NCBI GenBank assembly: GCA_005799475.1
Contig: SYGQ01000048.1
Location: forward strand, 1 to 5,299
DNA: 5,299 nucleotides
Reading direction: 5' to 3'
Source: Planctomycetia bacterium
GTDB lineage: Bacteria > Planctomycetota > Phycisphaerae > Phycisphaerales > SM1A02
Shown here in pieces: positions 1 to 5,299 of this stretch (within the stretch, counting starts at the first letter, position 1; the number at the start of each line of letters is the position of its first letter). A model generated the notes under the pieces. It was not told the DNA's origin. It searched no databases and worked only from the letters and a program-made list of their open reading frames with translations. The position numbers and the translations under genes are program-made.

Positions 1-450
1 CTCCTCGGAAATCTTCTTCCGATGCTCGCCCATCGCGACAAGGGGATCGACGAGGTCATTCTGCTGCGAAACGGGATGCTCAGCGAAGCGTGCGCGTCCA
101 ATGTCTTCGTGGATGTTGCCGGCACGCTCGTGACACCGCCGGTTGACGCACACCCGCCGATCCTCCACGGAGTGATGCGGATTCGGCTCTTGGAAGCGTG
201 CGTTGAGGCGCATATCCCTTGCGATGTCCGGGCTGTCAGTGAGCGAGAACTGCGCGAAGCTCAGGGGATCATCATCACCGGAAGCCGGAGGATCTTCTCG
301 GCCGTGACGACACTCGATGGCTCACCCATCAGCGACGGCACCGTGGGACCGCTCGCGCAGCGCGCCAATGCCGCACTGCTCGCCCGCCTCCGACGCGAGT
401 GCGAGGCGGCTGCGGCCAATGCATGGGCGACTCCTATACTCGCGTCGTGA
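1..450 (+). CDS. Class IV PLP-dependent aminotransferase, D-amino-acid transaminase-like (5' end outside window)
   Basis: This is the C-terminal 149 residues of a fold-type IV PLP enzyme (D-amino-acid transaminase, branched-chain aminotransferase, aminodeoxychorismate lyase family). The frame is open from base 1 and ends at TGA 448-450. Visible marks are the opening LLGNLLPMLA, which in this family directly follows the catalytic Lys (so that Lys should lie about four codons before the window), and SEACASNVF near residues 28-36. The Glu of that motif (codon 85-87) matches the residue that contacts the pyridine nitrogen. Also present are the LVTPP and ILHGVMR segments, and the IIITGSRRIFSAVTTLDG stretch corresponding to the phosphate-binding turn and following strand. 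The SxSNVF-like form resembles D-amino-acid transaminase more than IlvE (GxENLF), but aminodeoxychorismate lyase (PabC) cannot be excluded. It is cytoplasmic. Its stop codon overlaps the GTG start of coaX, suggesting coupled translation. Confidence 0.88.
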   Translation, partial: LLGNLLPMLAHRDKGIDEVILLRNGMLSEACASNVFVDVAGTLVTPPVDAHPPILHGVMRIRLLEACVEAHIPCDVRAVSERELREAQGIIITGSRRIFSAVTTLDGSPISDGTVGPLAQRANAALLARLRRECEAAAANAWATPILAS

Positions 451-1232
451 CCTCGCTTCTTGCACTCTCTGTCGGCAATTCCCGCACGCACATCGGGCGA
501 TTTGACGATCTTGGCGCGGGGCTCTCCGCCAGTGAACAGATTGAGAACGCGCACGCGGACCTCATTGTCGAGCGGGTCGCGCACCACTTCGGCATGCTCG
601 ACACCGACGACGCTGTTGTCGCCCTGGCCAGCGTGAACGACAGGATCGCTGATGCACTCGTGGCGCGGCTCGAAGGACGCCTCGCGACGACGATCGTGCG
701 CATTGGTCGCGATCTCTCGGCACCGATCTCAACGCGGTTGGATCCAGGCGTGAAGACAGGCGTGGACCGGCTCCTCTGCGCCGCGGCCGCGTACCGCACG
801 CTCAAACAGGCGTGCGTCGTGATTGACTGTGGCACCGCGATCACCATTGACTTCGTCGACGGTGAGGGAACTTTCCACGGCGGCGCGATCGCACCAGGCG
901 CGCAACTCCAACTCGACGCGCTGCACACGCGAACCGCCGCGCTGCCCGAAGTTCGCTTCCGAGAGCCTGATGCCGAGCCCGTCGGCCGCAACACCGAACA
1001 GGCGATGCTCCAAGGGGTGGTGCATGGCGTCCGTGGCCTCGTTCAGCGGCTCGTTGAGCGATATGCGGAGGCTCAGGGCGCCTTCCCGATCGTCGTCGCC
1101 ACCGGAGGCGACGCGCAGACCCTCTTGCAGGACACCGAACTCGTCGACCGCATCGTTCCCGACCTCGTCCTCATGGGAATTGCTGCGGCGGTCGGGTCGG
1201 ATCTCGTCGATGACGCCGCCTGCGACGAGTGA
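447..1232 (+). CDS. coaX: Type III pantothenate kinase
   Basis: It phosphorylates pantothenate with ATP, the first step of coenzyme A synthesis, in the cytoplasm. From GTG 447 the product has 261 residues, a normal length for CoaX. Visible family motifs are SVGNSRTHIG (8-17, motif 1), GVKTGVDRL (101-109, with the Gly-x-Asp-Arg core), DCGTAITIDF (127-136, the DxGTA motif), GGAIAPG (145-151) and ATGGDA (218-223). The start was chosen because CoaX proteins begin only a few residues before motif 1; GTG 447 gives MTSLLALSVGN. It overlaps the upstream TGA as GTGA, and there is no clear Shine-Dalgarno sequence, so reinitiation after the aminotransferase is likely. An in-frame ATG at 423 would add eight residues and is less likely. 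Oddity: the first Asp of the usual DxGN(T/S) motif is Ser8 (codon TCT 468-470). The 3' end overlaps the next gene by 23 bases. Confidence 0.93.
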   Translation: MTSLLALSVGNSRTHIGRFDDLGAGLSASEQIENAHADLIVERVAHHFGMLDTDDAVVALASVNDRIADALVARLEGRLATTIVRIGRDLSAPISTRLDPGVKTGVDRLLCAAAAYRTLKQACVVIDCGTAITIDFVDGEGTFHGGAIAPGAQLQLDALHTRTAALPEVRFREPDAEPVGRNTEQAMLQGVVHGVRGLVQRLVERYAEAQGAFPIVVATGGDAQTLLQDTELVDRIVPDLVLMGIAAAVGSDLVDDAACDE

Positions 1233-2217
1233 CGCGCGCCCCCGCGTGTCGTGGGAGAGTCCGCGCGGCCACGGGGGCGTCGCTGTCGGCCGTCTGATCG
1301 GTTCCGATCGGGAACAGTTCGACGCGCTCCTTGCGGCACTCAGCTCGAGCGCGGCGCCGCCCGTGGGCTCAATCGTTCATCGGTCGCTCGCGGGGATCGA
1401 CGACGGGGTGATCGCGAGGGTCGACGCACACTCCGCGTGGATCATGCCTCATGGCGGCGACCGGATCGTCGCCGCCATCGATGCCTGGCTCAGGCCGCGC
1501 TGCGCGCCCTGCGATCTGGCTCTTCCGGTGCGTGCGGCCTTCCCAGAGGCGACGAGCGACTGTGAAGCACTCGCCTTGGACGCGATCGCTCGGGGCGCGT
1601 CGCCACGGGCTATCGCGCTGCTGCTCTCGCAGCCCGCGCTTTGGGCGAACCCGCCCGGTCCGCCACACCAGCCCGCGCGCACACGCGAACTCGCGCGGCT
1701 TCTTTCTCCGGCGCGGGTTGTCGCCGTGGGCGCGGCGAATGTCGGCAAGTCTTCGCTCCTCAACGCCCTCGCGGGGCGCACCGTCGCCATCGCCATGGAC
1801 TTCGCCGGCACCACCCGCGACGCGGTTGCCGCGCGCATCGAACTCGACGGCATCGATGTGGACTGGTTCGACACGCCCGGGATCCGAGAAACCGACGATC
1901 CCATCGAACTCGCGGCGCAGCGGATGGCCGCGCTGATCGTCGACGGTGCCGATCTCGTTGTCGAAGTGTGTGCGCCCGGAATGCCTCTTGCGCCGCTCTC
2001 GTCAAGTTCGCGACGGCTCATCGTGTCGACACAGGCGGACCGCGATCCCCTGCGTCAGAGTCGTGAGTCCCGCGAGGCCGCTGTGTGTGTGAGCGCCACG
2101 GAGCGGACAGGTCTCGGTGACCTTGCGCGAACTGTCCGCCAAGCGCTCGTGAGCGACGAGGCGCTCCGGGATCCTTCGCCATGGCTCTTCCACGAGCGGC
2201 TCGCTACAGCCCCATGA
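1210..2217 (+). CDS. MnmE/TrmE-like GTPase, short and divergent
   Basis: A 335-residue protein with the architecture of the tRNA-modification GTPase MnmE but about 120 residues shorter than usual. Residues 18-83 recall the N-terminal domain: SPRGHGGVAVGRL resembles the PxGxGGxxxxR opening, and MPHGG (79-83) resembles the usual HGHGG. A reduced helical linker follows. The G domain starts near 168, with P-loop GAANVGKSS (174-182), GTTRD (200-204), DTPGIRE (221-227) and SAT (295-297). The P-loop Asn and the Glu of IRE, which in MnmE serve potassium-dependent catalysis, are kept. Oddities: the guanine-specificity motif NKxD reads TQAD (274-277), and the protein ends in HERLATAP without the C-terminal CxGK that MnmE needs for tRNA uridine modification. 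It is thus a TrmE-family GTPase, but classical MnmE activity is doubtful. Start ATG 1210 overlaps the coaX end; GTG 1246 is the alternative. The stop overlaps convergent fabI. Confidence 0.85.
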   Translation: MTPPATSDARPRVSWESPRGHGGVAVGRLIGSDREQFDALLAALSSSAAPPVGSIVHRSLAGIDDGVIARVDAHSAWIMPHGGDRIVAAIDAWLRPRCAPCDLALPVRAAFPEATSDCEALALDAIARGASPRAIALLLSQPALWANPPGPPHQPARTRELARLLSPARVVAVGAANVGKSSLLNALAGRTVAIAMDFAGTTRDAVAARIELDGIDVDWFDTPGIRETDDPIELAAQRMAALIVDGADLVVEVCAPGMPLAPLSSSSRRLIVSTQADRDPLRQSRESREAAVCVSATERTGLGDLARTVRQALVSDEALRDPSPWLFHERLATAP

Positions 2218-2983
2218 TGCCGTAGCCGCTGTCGACAAACAGCACTTGCCCTGTGATGCCCGATGCCAGCGGCGAAAGGAGAAACGCGCTCGCGTTTCCC
2301 ACTTCTTCGCTCGTGATGTTCCGGTGCAGCGGTGCCTTCTTCTCAACCCACTCAAGGATTTCGGAGAACCCCCCCACCGCCATCGCGCTCAGGGTCCGCA
2401 CGGGTCCCGCAGAGACGGCATTGACGCGGATCTTGCGACTCCCGAGTTCCATCGCGAGGTATCGCGTCGACGACTCAAGCGCGGCCTTCGCGACGCCCAT
2501 GACGTTGTAGCCCGGCACTGCCTTCTCTGAGCCGTAGTAGCTCAGCGCGATCATCGCGCCGCCGTTGGTCATCAGTGGTGCCGCGCGGTTGGCCATCGCG
2601 ACATAGGTGTATGCCGAGATGTCGCACGCCGTCGTGAACACCGAACGCGGAGTTCCCGCGAAGCGATCGGGCTTCAGCCAATCCTTGTCGGCAAAAGCGA
2701 TGCAGTGGACGAGGAAATCGATCGTGCCGAACTCGCTCGCCACCCTCGCGAAAGTCGCGTCGATCTGCTCATCGCTTGCGGCATCCATCGGCGCGAGCCA
2801 GGGTGTCGTGTAGCCGATCGCCTCCAGTGCCTTGCGGGTGCGCCGCTCGTTCTTCTCTCCGGGCAAATGGGTGAACAGACACTCGGCCCCTTCGCGCTTC
2901 AGGCTCGCCGCAATCCCCGTCGCGATGGAATGTTCGTTGGCGACACCGACCACGACGCCTCGCAAGCCCTGCATGAAAGCCAT
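2204..2983 (-). CDS. fabI: Enoyl-[acyl-carrier-protein] reductase (NADH), FabI
   Basis: It reduces trans-2-enoyl-ACP to acyl-ACP, the last step of each round of type II fatty-acid synthesis, as a cytoplasmic short-chain dehydrogenase/reductase. The 259-residue product has normal FabI length. The nucleotide-binding start is GVVVGVANEHSIATGIA (9-25), the FabI form in which the classic TGxxxGxG is replaced by GVANxxSIAxGIA. LSYYGSEKAVPGYNVMGVAK (147-166) holds the catalytic Tyr149, Tyr159 and Lys166, equivalent to E. coli Tyr146, Tyr156 and Lys163. VNAVSAGPVRTLSA (187-200) is the substrate-loop signature, and GQVLFVDSGYGIMG closes the fold. These exclude FabL, FabK and FabV types, and generic SDRs are unlikely. 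Start ATG 2983 gives MAFMQGLRG, close to other FabI N-termini; no Shine-Dalgarno sequence is visible. It stands alone, converging on the GTPase gene with a 14-bp overlap. Confidence 0.96.
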   Translation of the reverse strand: MAFMQGLRGVVVGVANEHSIATGIAASLKREGAECLFTHLPGEKNERRTRKALEAIGYTTPWLAPMDAASDEQIDATFARVASEFGTIDFLVHCIAFADKDWLKPDRFAGTPRSVFTTACDISAYTYVAMANRAAPLMTNGGAMIALSYYGSEKAVPGYNVMGVAKAALESSTRYLAMELGSRKIRVNAVSAGPVRTLSAMAVGGFSEILEWVEKKAPLHRNITSEEVGNASAFLLSPLASGITGQVLFVDSGYGIMGL

Positions 2984-3230
2984 GGAGCGGAAGGCTAACG
3001 GAATGCGCGCCGAGCGAGGGTGTGTGATCAGAATTCCGGCATGGCTGAGGAAACAACGGGAACATGGAGAGTCCGGATCGGCGTCTCAGTCGGCGGCTCC
3101 GGACTGTCGTCGCAGGAGATCTCGACCAGTGTCGTGCCCGGACTCGGCGCCCTTGCGTCGTTCAGCCTTGCTGGTGTGGTGCAGGGTCGCCGTCGCCGGC
3201 AAGTCCGGCAGCTGACCTCGCGCACATCGG
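2984..3230. other. Intergenic interval upstream of fabI, no convincing gene
   Basis: This stretch must hold the fabI promoter and leader if the inverted repeat at 3232-3267 separates it from the tRNA unit. Two short reading frames cover it: a plus-strand one from ATG 3041 (its product begins MAEETTGTWRVRIG) and a minus-strand one from GTG 3225 to stop 3028 (65 residues, ending SSAMPEF). Both show similar GC at third positions, neither has a ribosome binding site, and neither resembles a family I know. The plus-strand frame also runs through the hairpin and antisense to the tRNA. At best one is a small hypothetical gene; the minus-strand one would be co-directional with fabI. Confidence 0.4.
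3027..3056 (-). promoter_or_regulatory. Weak candidate promoter for fabI
   Basis: On the minus strand TTGTTT (3056-3051) and TCTGAT (3032-3027) are separated by 18 bases and lie about 45 bases before the fabI ATG. They match the sigma-70 boxes only in part (3 of 6 and 4 of 6 positions). The position is right for fabI, but a match this weak is expected by chance. Confidence 0.15.
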
Positions 3231-3231
3231 T

Positions 3232-3267
3232 CGCCTCTGCTCGTGGAATCGTCCTCGAGCAGAGGCG
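3232..3267. terminator. Perfect 12-bp inverted repeat, probable transcription terminator
   Basis: The arms CGCCTCTGCTCG (3232-3243) and CGAGCAGAGGCG (3256-3267) are exact reverse complements around a 12-base loop. The hairpin begins 23 bases beyond the 3' end of the minus-strand tRNA-Arg, the expected place for its terminator, and lies before fabI. On the plus strand it is followed by TTTGTCTCT, a modest T-rich tail. On the minus strand no T tract follows, so termination of the tRNA transcript there would need Rho or a tail-less mechanism. It could also serve in tRNA 3' processing or protein binding. Confidence 0.5.
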
Positions 3268-3290
3268 TTTGTCTCTGTGGGCTTCAGCAA

Positions 3291-3364
3291 CGCACGCGGT
3301 TGGACTCGAACCAACGACCCTCGGTTTCGAAGACCGATGCTCTATCCAACTGAGCTACGCATGC
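3291..3364 (-). tRNA. tRNA-Arg (anticodon UCG)
   Basis: A complete 74-base cloverleaf on the minus strand. Acceptor stem GCATGCG pairs with CGCGTGC (one U-G pair), and the D arm is GCTC, loop AGTTGGATA, GAGC. The anticodon arm is TCGGT, loop CTTCGAA, ACCGA, giving anticodon UCG, which decodes CGA and possibly other CGN codons. The variable loop is GGGTC, and the T arm is GTTGG, loop TTCGAGT, CCAAC. The discriminator is G73. A20 in the D loop and C35 in the anticodon are the usual arginine identity elements. The 3' CCA is not encoded (TTG follows the discriminator), so a CCA-adding enzyme is required. The gene starts 31 bases beyond the stop of the beta-helix gene on the same strand; it either has its own promoter inside that gene's 3' end or is processed from a read-through transcript. 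Confidence 0.97.
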
Positions 3365-3395
3365 GGCGCCCAGAAGGATAGCGCATGGATTGGAC

Positions 3396-4670
3396 TCACG
3401 GCCCGCAGCCGTCGATCTTTCGGTCGCCGTCGGCGTCGGCCGCCAGTCCCATACTGATCTCGCACGAATCGGGAAGGCCGTTGCCATTGCAGTCGTCGGT
3501 CCAGCCGGAGTCGATTTCGCAGCGATCCGCGATGCCGTTGGCATTGCAGTCGGGGTCGTACTCGTCGGGAGTTCCATTGCCGTCACAGTCACGAGCCCAC
3601 CCGAGGGCGATCTCGTCGGCGTCGTCGCGGCCGTTGAGATTGCGATCGGTGCCGCAGTCGGCCGCGAACGCTGTCGTCGATGCTTCGATGCCGTCGCCAT
3701 CGGTCGACCACTCGCGCATGCCGCAGACCTTCGAATCGCGGATGCTGACTTTGCCGCCGGAGTTCCCGACGCTCCACCCTCGCTCGCTGTAGTTGCCGCG
3801 GAACTCGCATCCGGCGAGTGTGGCCTCGCCGCCCGCGACGAACACCCCGCCGCCAGCATCGACAGAGCCATTTCGCTCGATCAGCGAGTTGATCGCCATG
3901 AGGGTTCCTGCGCCGCTGTAGATGCCGCCACCCCACGCGCCGCTGACGGTCGTATTCCCGAGCACTTGCGTGTTGACAAGCGTTGCCTGGCCGCCGTTGC
4001 TGTAGATCCCGCCACCGTAGGTCTCTGCCGAGTTCGCCCGCACGACGCAGTTGGTGAGCGTCGCGCTGCCGCCTTCGGTCCGTACGCCACCGCCGGCCAC
4101 TTTCGTCGCGTTGTGCTCAAACGAACAGCCGTAAAAAGCCACATCGGCCGTGAGGCTCACGACGCCACCACCGTCGTTGTGCATGAATTCGCAATCGCGA
4201 ACCACAACGCCCGCCTGGTCGATCTTGAGGCCGCAGCCGCCGGGGCCCTCCCCGCCGGTGAACAAGAGCGATTCGAGTGCCGTGCCGTTGGCCCCCATGC
4301 CGGAGATGGCGACGATCGGCCCGAGAGTCCCGTCACCAACGACGGACACGCCGTGACTCGTCTCACCGCGCACTGTCACGCGCTTCGAGTCGATCACAAG
4401 CCGCTCGGCGTACACGCCAGGGGACACGCTCACGGTTTCGCCGAATCGCGCGGCATCAATCGCGGCTTGAATCGTTGGATACTCCGACGGAACCTGGCGC
4501 ACACCCGCAATGGGGAGCGTGGTCCGCGCCGTCGCAAGCGCCGCGCCGGAAGTGGAAAGGAACGCGCCGCGAAAGAACGACCCCGCGGCAATGCCGCCGA
4601 GAAGGAGGAGGATCGCGGCATGAGCCCAGTTTCTCCCTGTACCGCCCCGCTGCTGACTGTTGTCGCTCAT
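3396..4670 (-). CDS. Exported right-handed beta-helix protein with C-terminal calcium-binding-type repeats
   Basis: A 424-residue protein, probably exported or anchored at the surface; substrate unknown. Residues 16-33 (AHAAILLLLGGIAAGSFF) form one hydrophobic segment after a short polar N-terminus, read as a signal peptide or membrane anchor. YPTIQAAIDAA (64-74) and SPGVYAERLVI (83-93) are the usual entry to pectin-lyase-like helices of the DUF1565/pectinesterase-like type. Through about residue 335, short strands recur with GGG(I/V)Y/F turns and Asn/Cys ladders (CEF, CSF, NCVV, CEF). From 342 to 424 come five Asp/Asn-rich loops, such as DCDGNGTPDEYD and DCNGNGLPDSCEI, resembling EF-hand or dockerin calcium loops. 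Start ATG 4670 was chosen over longer frames because GGAGG lies nine bases upstream and the hydrophobic segment then falls near the N-terminus. I see no catalytic residues, so binding or adhesion is as likely as polysaccharide lysis. Confidence 0.88.
   Translation of the reverse strand: MSDNSQQRGGTGRNWAHAAILLLLGGIAAGSFFRGAFLSTSGAALATARTTLPIAGVRQVPSEYPTIQAAIDAARFGETVSVSPGVYAERLVIDSKRVTVRGETSHGVSVVGDGTLGPIVAISGMGANGTALESLLFTGGEGPGGCGLKIDQAGVVVRDCEFMHNDGGGVVSLTADVAFYGCSFEHNATKVAGGGVRTEGGSATLTNCVVRANSAETYGGGIYSNGGQATLVNTQVLGNTTVSGAWGGGIYSGAGTLMAINSLIERNGSVDAGGGVFVAGGEATLAGCEFRGNYSERGWSVGNSGGKVSIRDSKVCGMREWSTDGDGIEASTTAFAADCGTDRNLNGRDDADEIALGWARDCDGNGTPDEYDPDCNANGIADRCEIDSGWTDDCNGNGLPDSCEISMGLAADADGDRKIDGCGP
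3399..3650 (-). repeat. Tandem calcium-loop repeats within the beta-helix gene
   Basis: The C-terminal region encodes five Asp/Asn-Gly loops (DRNLNGRDDADEI, DCDGNGTPDEYD, DCNANGIADRCEI, DCNGNGLPDSCEI, DADGDRKIDG). At the DNA level a 19-base unit GCCGTTGCCATTGCAGTCG (plus-strand reading) at 3477-3495 recurs at 3534-3552 with one mismatch, and a weaker copy lies near 3572-3592. The near identity suggests recent duplication or strong selection on this module. Function (calcium-stabilised folding, anchoring) is inferred from similar repeats. Confidence 0.75.
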
Positions 4671-4679
4671 GCCGTCGAT

Positions 4680-4684
4680 CCTCC
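4680..4684 (-). promoter_or_regulatory. Ribosome binding site GGAGG deciding the beta-helix gene start
   Basis: On the minus strand GGAGG is followed by nine bases and then ATG 4670. This is the clearest Shine-Dalgarno sequence in the window and rules against the in-frame upstream starts at 4703 and 4787, which would place a long polar stretch before the hydrophobic export segment. Confidence 0.7.
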
Positions 4685-4786
4685 AATTTCGGTTCCAATC
4701 CATCCTGATCTGAGAGTCCGATTCAACGCCACGCCGCGCAACCTCGGGCGCGGGATTCGCGCACGAAGTTGCATGACGCACCTGCA

Positions 4787-4806
4787 TCGGTCCATGGCGG
4801 GACCGA
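4787..4806. promoter_or_regulatory. 7-bp inverted repeat in the divergent intergenic region
   Basis: TCGGTCC (4787-4793) and GGACCGA (4800-4806) are exact reverse complements with a six-base spacer. They sit 58 bases before the lipoprotein start and 116 bases before the beta-helix start. The position suits an operator or a leader hairpin, but such a short GC-rich repeat can arise by chance. I found no good sigma-70 promoter boxes in 4671-4864. Confidence 0.3.
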
Positions 4807-4844
4807 CTTTCGTCAACCTCGAGGAATCCCCCCGATCACCCACC

Positions 4845-4849
4845 GGAGG
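4845..4849 (+). promoter_or_regulatory. Candidate ribosome binding site for the lipoprotein gene
   Basis: GGAGG lies 15 bases before ATG 4865, longer than the usual 5 to 10. An in-frame TAG at 4850-4852 leaves ATG 4865 as the first possible ATG start, so the start is secure even if this site is only weakly used. Confidence 0.4.
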
Positions 4850-4864
4850 TAGCCTCGCGGGTCA

Positions 4865-5299
4865 ATGGCCCGTTTTCGGCGATTCCTGCTGATTTTCGGC
4901 GCCATTGCAGCAACGACGGCCTCGCTCGTCGGCTGCTCCGAAGCACCGCAAGAACCACCCCGAATTCTCGCTCCATCGATTCGGACGACTGACCTGATCG
5001 AATGGGTTCGTGAGGCCGGCATCGAACTCTCGGCCGAAGATTGGGTCGCGATCGACCGCGCCCACGACGAGTACCTCGCACAAGTACTCCCCGAGCGCGT
5101 GGGTGCACGCGATCGGATCACGCAGCACTATCGCCCCGTCGACGATCATCAGGAGTTGACTCCCCATGAGCGTTGGACTCTTGCCAAGTCATCGGCGGCC
5201 ATCGCGCGAGACTTCGAGCGATCCCTCGCCACCTATGACGATCGATTCCTCAGAGGCCTTGCCTCCGAGCGCAGAGTCGCGACCGAGTTCGCCGAGTAC
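4865..5299 (+). CDS. Predicted lipoprotein of unknown function (3' end outside window)
   Basis: The first 145 residues are visible and the frame is still open at the window end. The N-terminus is a clear lipoprotein signal peptide: MARFRRF (basic), LLIFGAIAATTASL (hydrophobic), then lipobox LVGC with the acylated Cys at 24. Ser at +2 would favour the outer membrane by the E. coli rule, though that rule is untested in this group. The mature part starts with a Pro-rich linker (EAPQEPPRILAP) and continues as a polar sequence predicted to be helical, rich in Asp, Glu and Arg, with segments such as DLIEWVREAGIELSAEDW and SSAAIARDFERSLATYDD. There are no Cys residues after the lipobox and no recognisable domain. 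It may be a helical periplasmic protein. It is divergent from the beta-helix gene with 194 bases between the starts, so co-regulation is possible. Confidence 0.85.
   Translation, partial: MARFRRFLLIFGAIAATTASLVGCSEAPQEPPRILAPSIRTTDLIEWVREAGIELSAEDWVAIDRAHDEYLAQVLPERVGARDRITQHYRPVDDHQELTPHERWTLAKSSAAIARDFERSLATYDDRFLRGLASERRVATEFAEY

Noticed and set aside
435..440. TATACT as a -10 box before coaX
   Set aside because: There is no -35 element at the right distance, and the gene overlap points to translational coupling rather than a separate promoter.
434..994. Minus-strand frame of 186 residues
   Set aside because: It lies wholly opposite coaX and the end of the aminotransferase gene, with a Ser/Arg/Ala-rich composition and no recognisable motif.
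823..1209. N-terminal extension of the GTPase frame inside coaX
   Set aside because: The sequence before ATG 1210 is Ser/Arg-rich shadow of coaX. MnmE-like similarity begins only after about 1260.
3291..3364. tRNA gene as an attachment site for an integrated element
   Set aside because: No integrase gene, no duplicated tRNA 3' segment and no compositional break are visible in the window.
3064..3381. Plus-strand frame of 105 residues containing GWTRTNDPRFRRPMLYPTELR
   Set aside because: This is another antisense-tRNA translation artefact, and its upstream part has poor third-position GC.
3020..3457. Plus-strand frame of 145 residues containing GLEPTTLGFEDRCSIQLSY
   Set aside because: That peptide is the well-known false translation of the antisense strand of a tRNA; this part of the frame is the complement of tRNA-Arg.
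3390..4892. 500-residue plus-strand reading frame antisense to the beta-helix gene
   Set aside because: It is a shadow caused by GC-biased third positions. The minus-strand frame has an export signal, a recognisable fold and a ribosome binding site, while the plus-strand translation is low-complexity Ala/Val/Arg-rich and overlaps the lipoprotein start.

Overview
The window is GC-rich bacterial DNA with dense, overlapping genes. The strongest taxonomic hint is the exported beta-helix protein at 3396-4670. It ends in repeats of the type Asp-Cys-Asn-Gly-Asn-Gly-x-x-Asp-x-Cys-Glu-Ile, which are common in Planctomycetota, especially Phycisphaerae. Few Shine-Dalgarno sequences and a tRNA without encoded CCA fit that group. 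The assignment is an inference from style, not from a database match.

Layout. (1) Bases 1-2217, plus strand: a compact run of three genes. These are the 3' end of a class IV PLP aminotransferase (D-amino-acid transaminase-like), a type III pantothenate kinase (coaX, GTG start sharing bases with the aminotransferase stop), and a small MnmE/TrmE-like GTPase whose start overlaps the coaX stop. The overlaps suggest one translationally coupled operon. (2) Bases 2204-2983, minus strand: fabI, enoyl-ACP reductase, converging on the GTPase gene with a 14-bp overlap of the coding ends. (3) Bases 2984-3290: no convincing gene, but a perfect 12-bp inverted repeat. (4) Bases 3291-3364, minus strand: tRNA-Arg with anticodon UCG. 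(5) Bases 3396-4670, minus strand: an exported right-handed beta-helix protein with C-terminal calcium-binding-type repeats. (6) Bases 4671-4864: a divergent intergenic region. (7) Bases 4865-5299, plus strand: the 5' part of a lipoprotein gene that runs off the window.

Function. CoaX catalyses the first step of coenzyme A synthesis and FabI the last reduction of each fatty-acid elongation cycle, so both are core metabolism, but they lie in different transcription units. The aminotransferase acts on amino acids. The GTPase is clearly related to the tRNA-modifying MnmE but is short, lacks the C-terminal Cys-x-Gly-Lys motif and has a degenerate guanine-specificity motif, so its function is open. 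The right-hand part encodes envelope or surface proteins of unknown role.

I do not see a defence system, mobile element, CRISPR array or other clearly new system. The most unusual items are the divergent MnmE-like GTPase tied to coaX and the Asp-to-Ser change in the first nucleotide-binding motif of CoaX.
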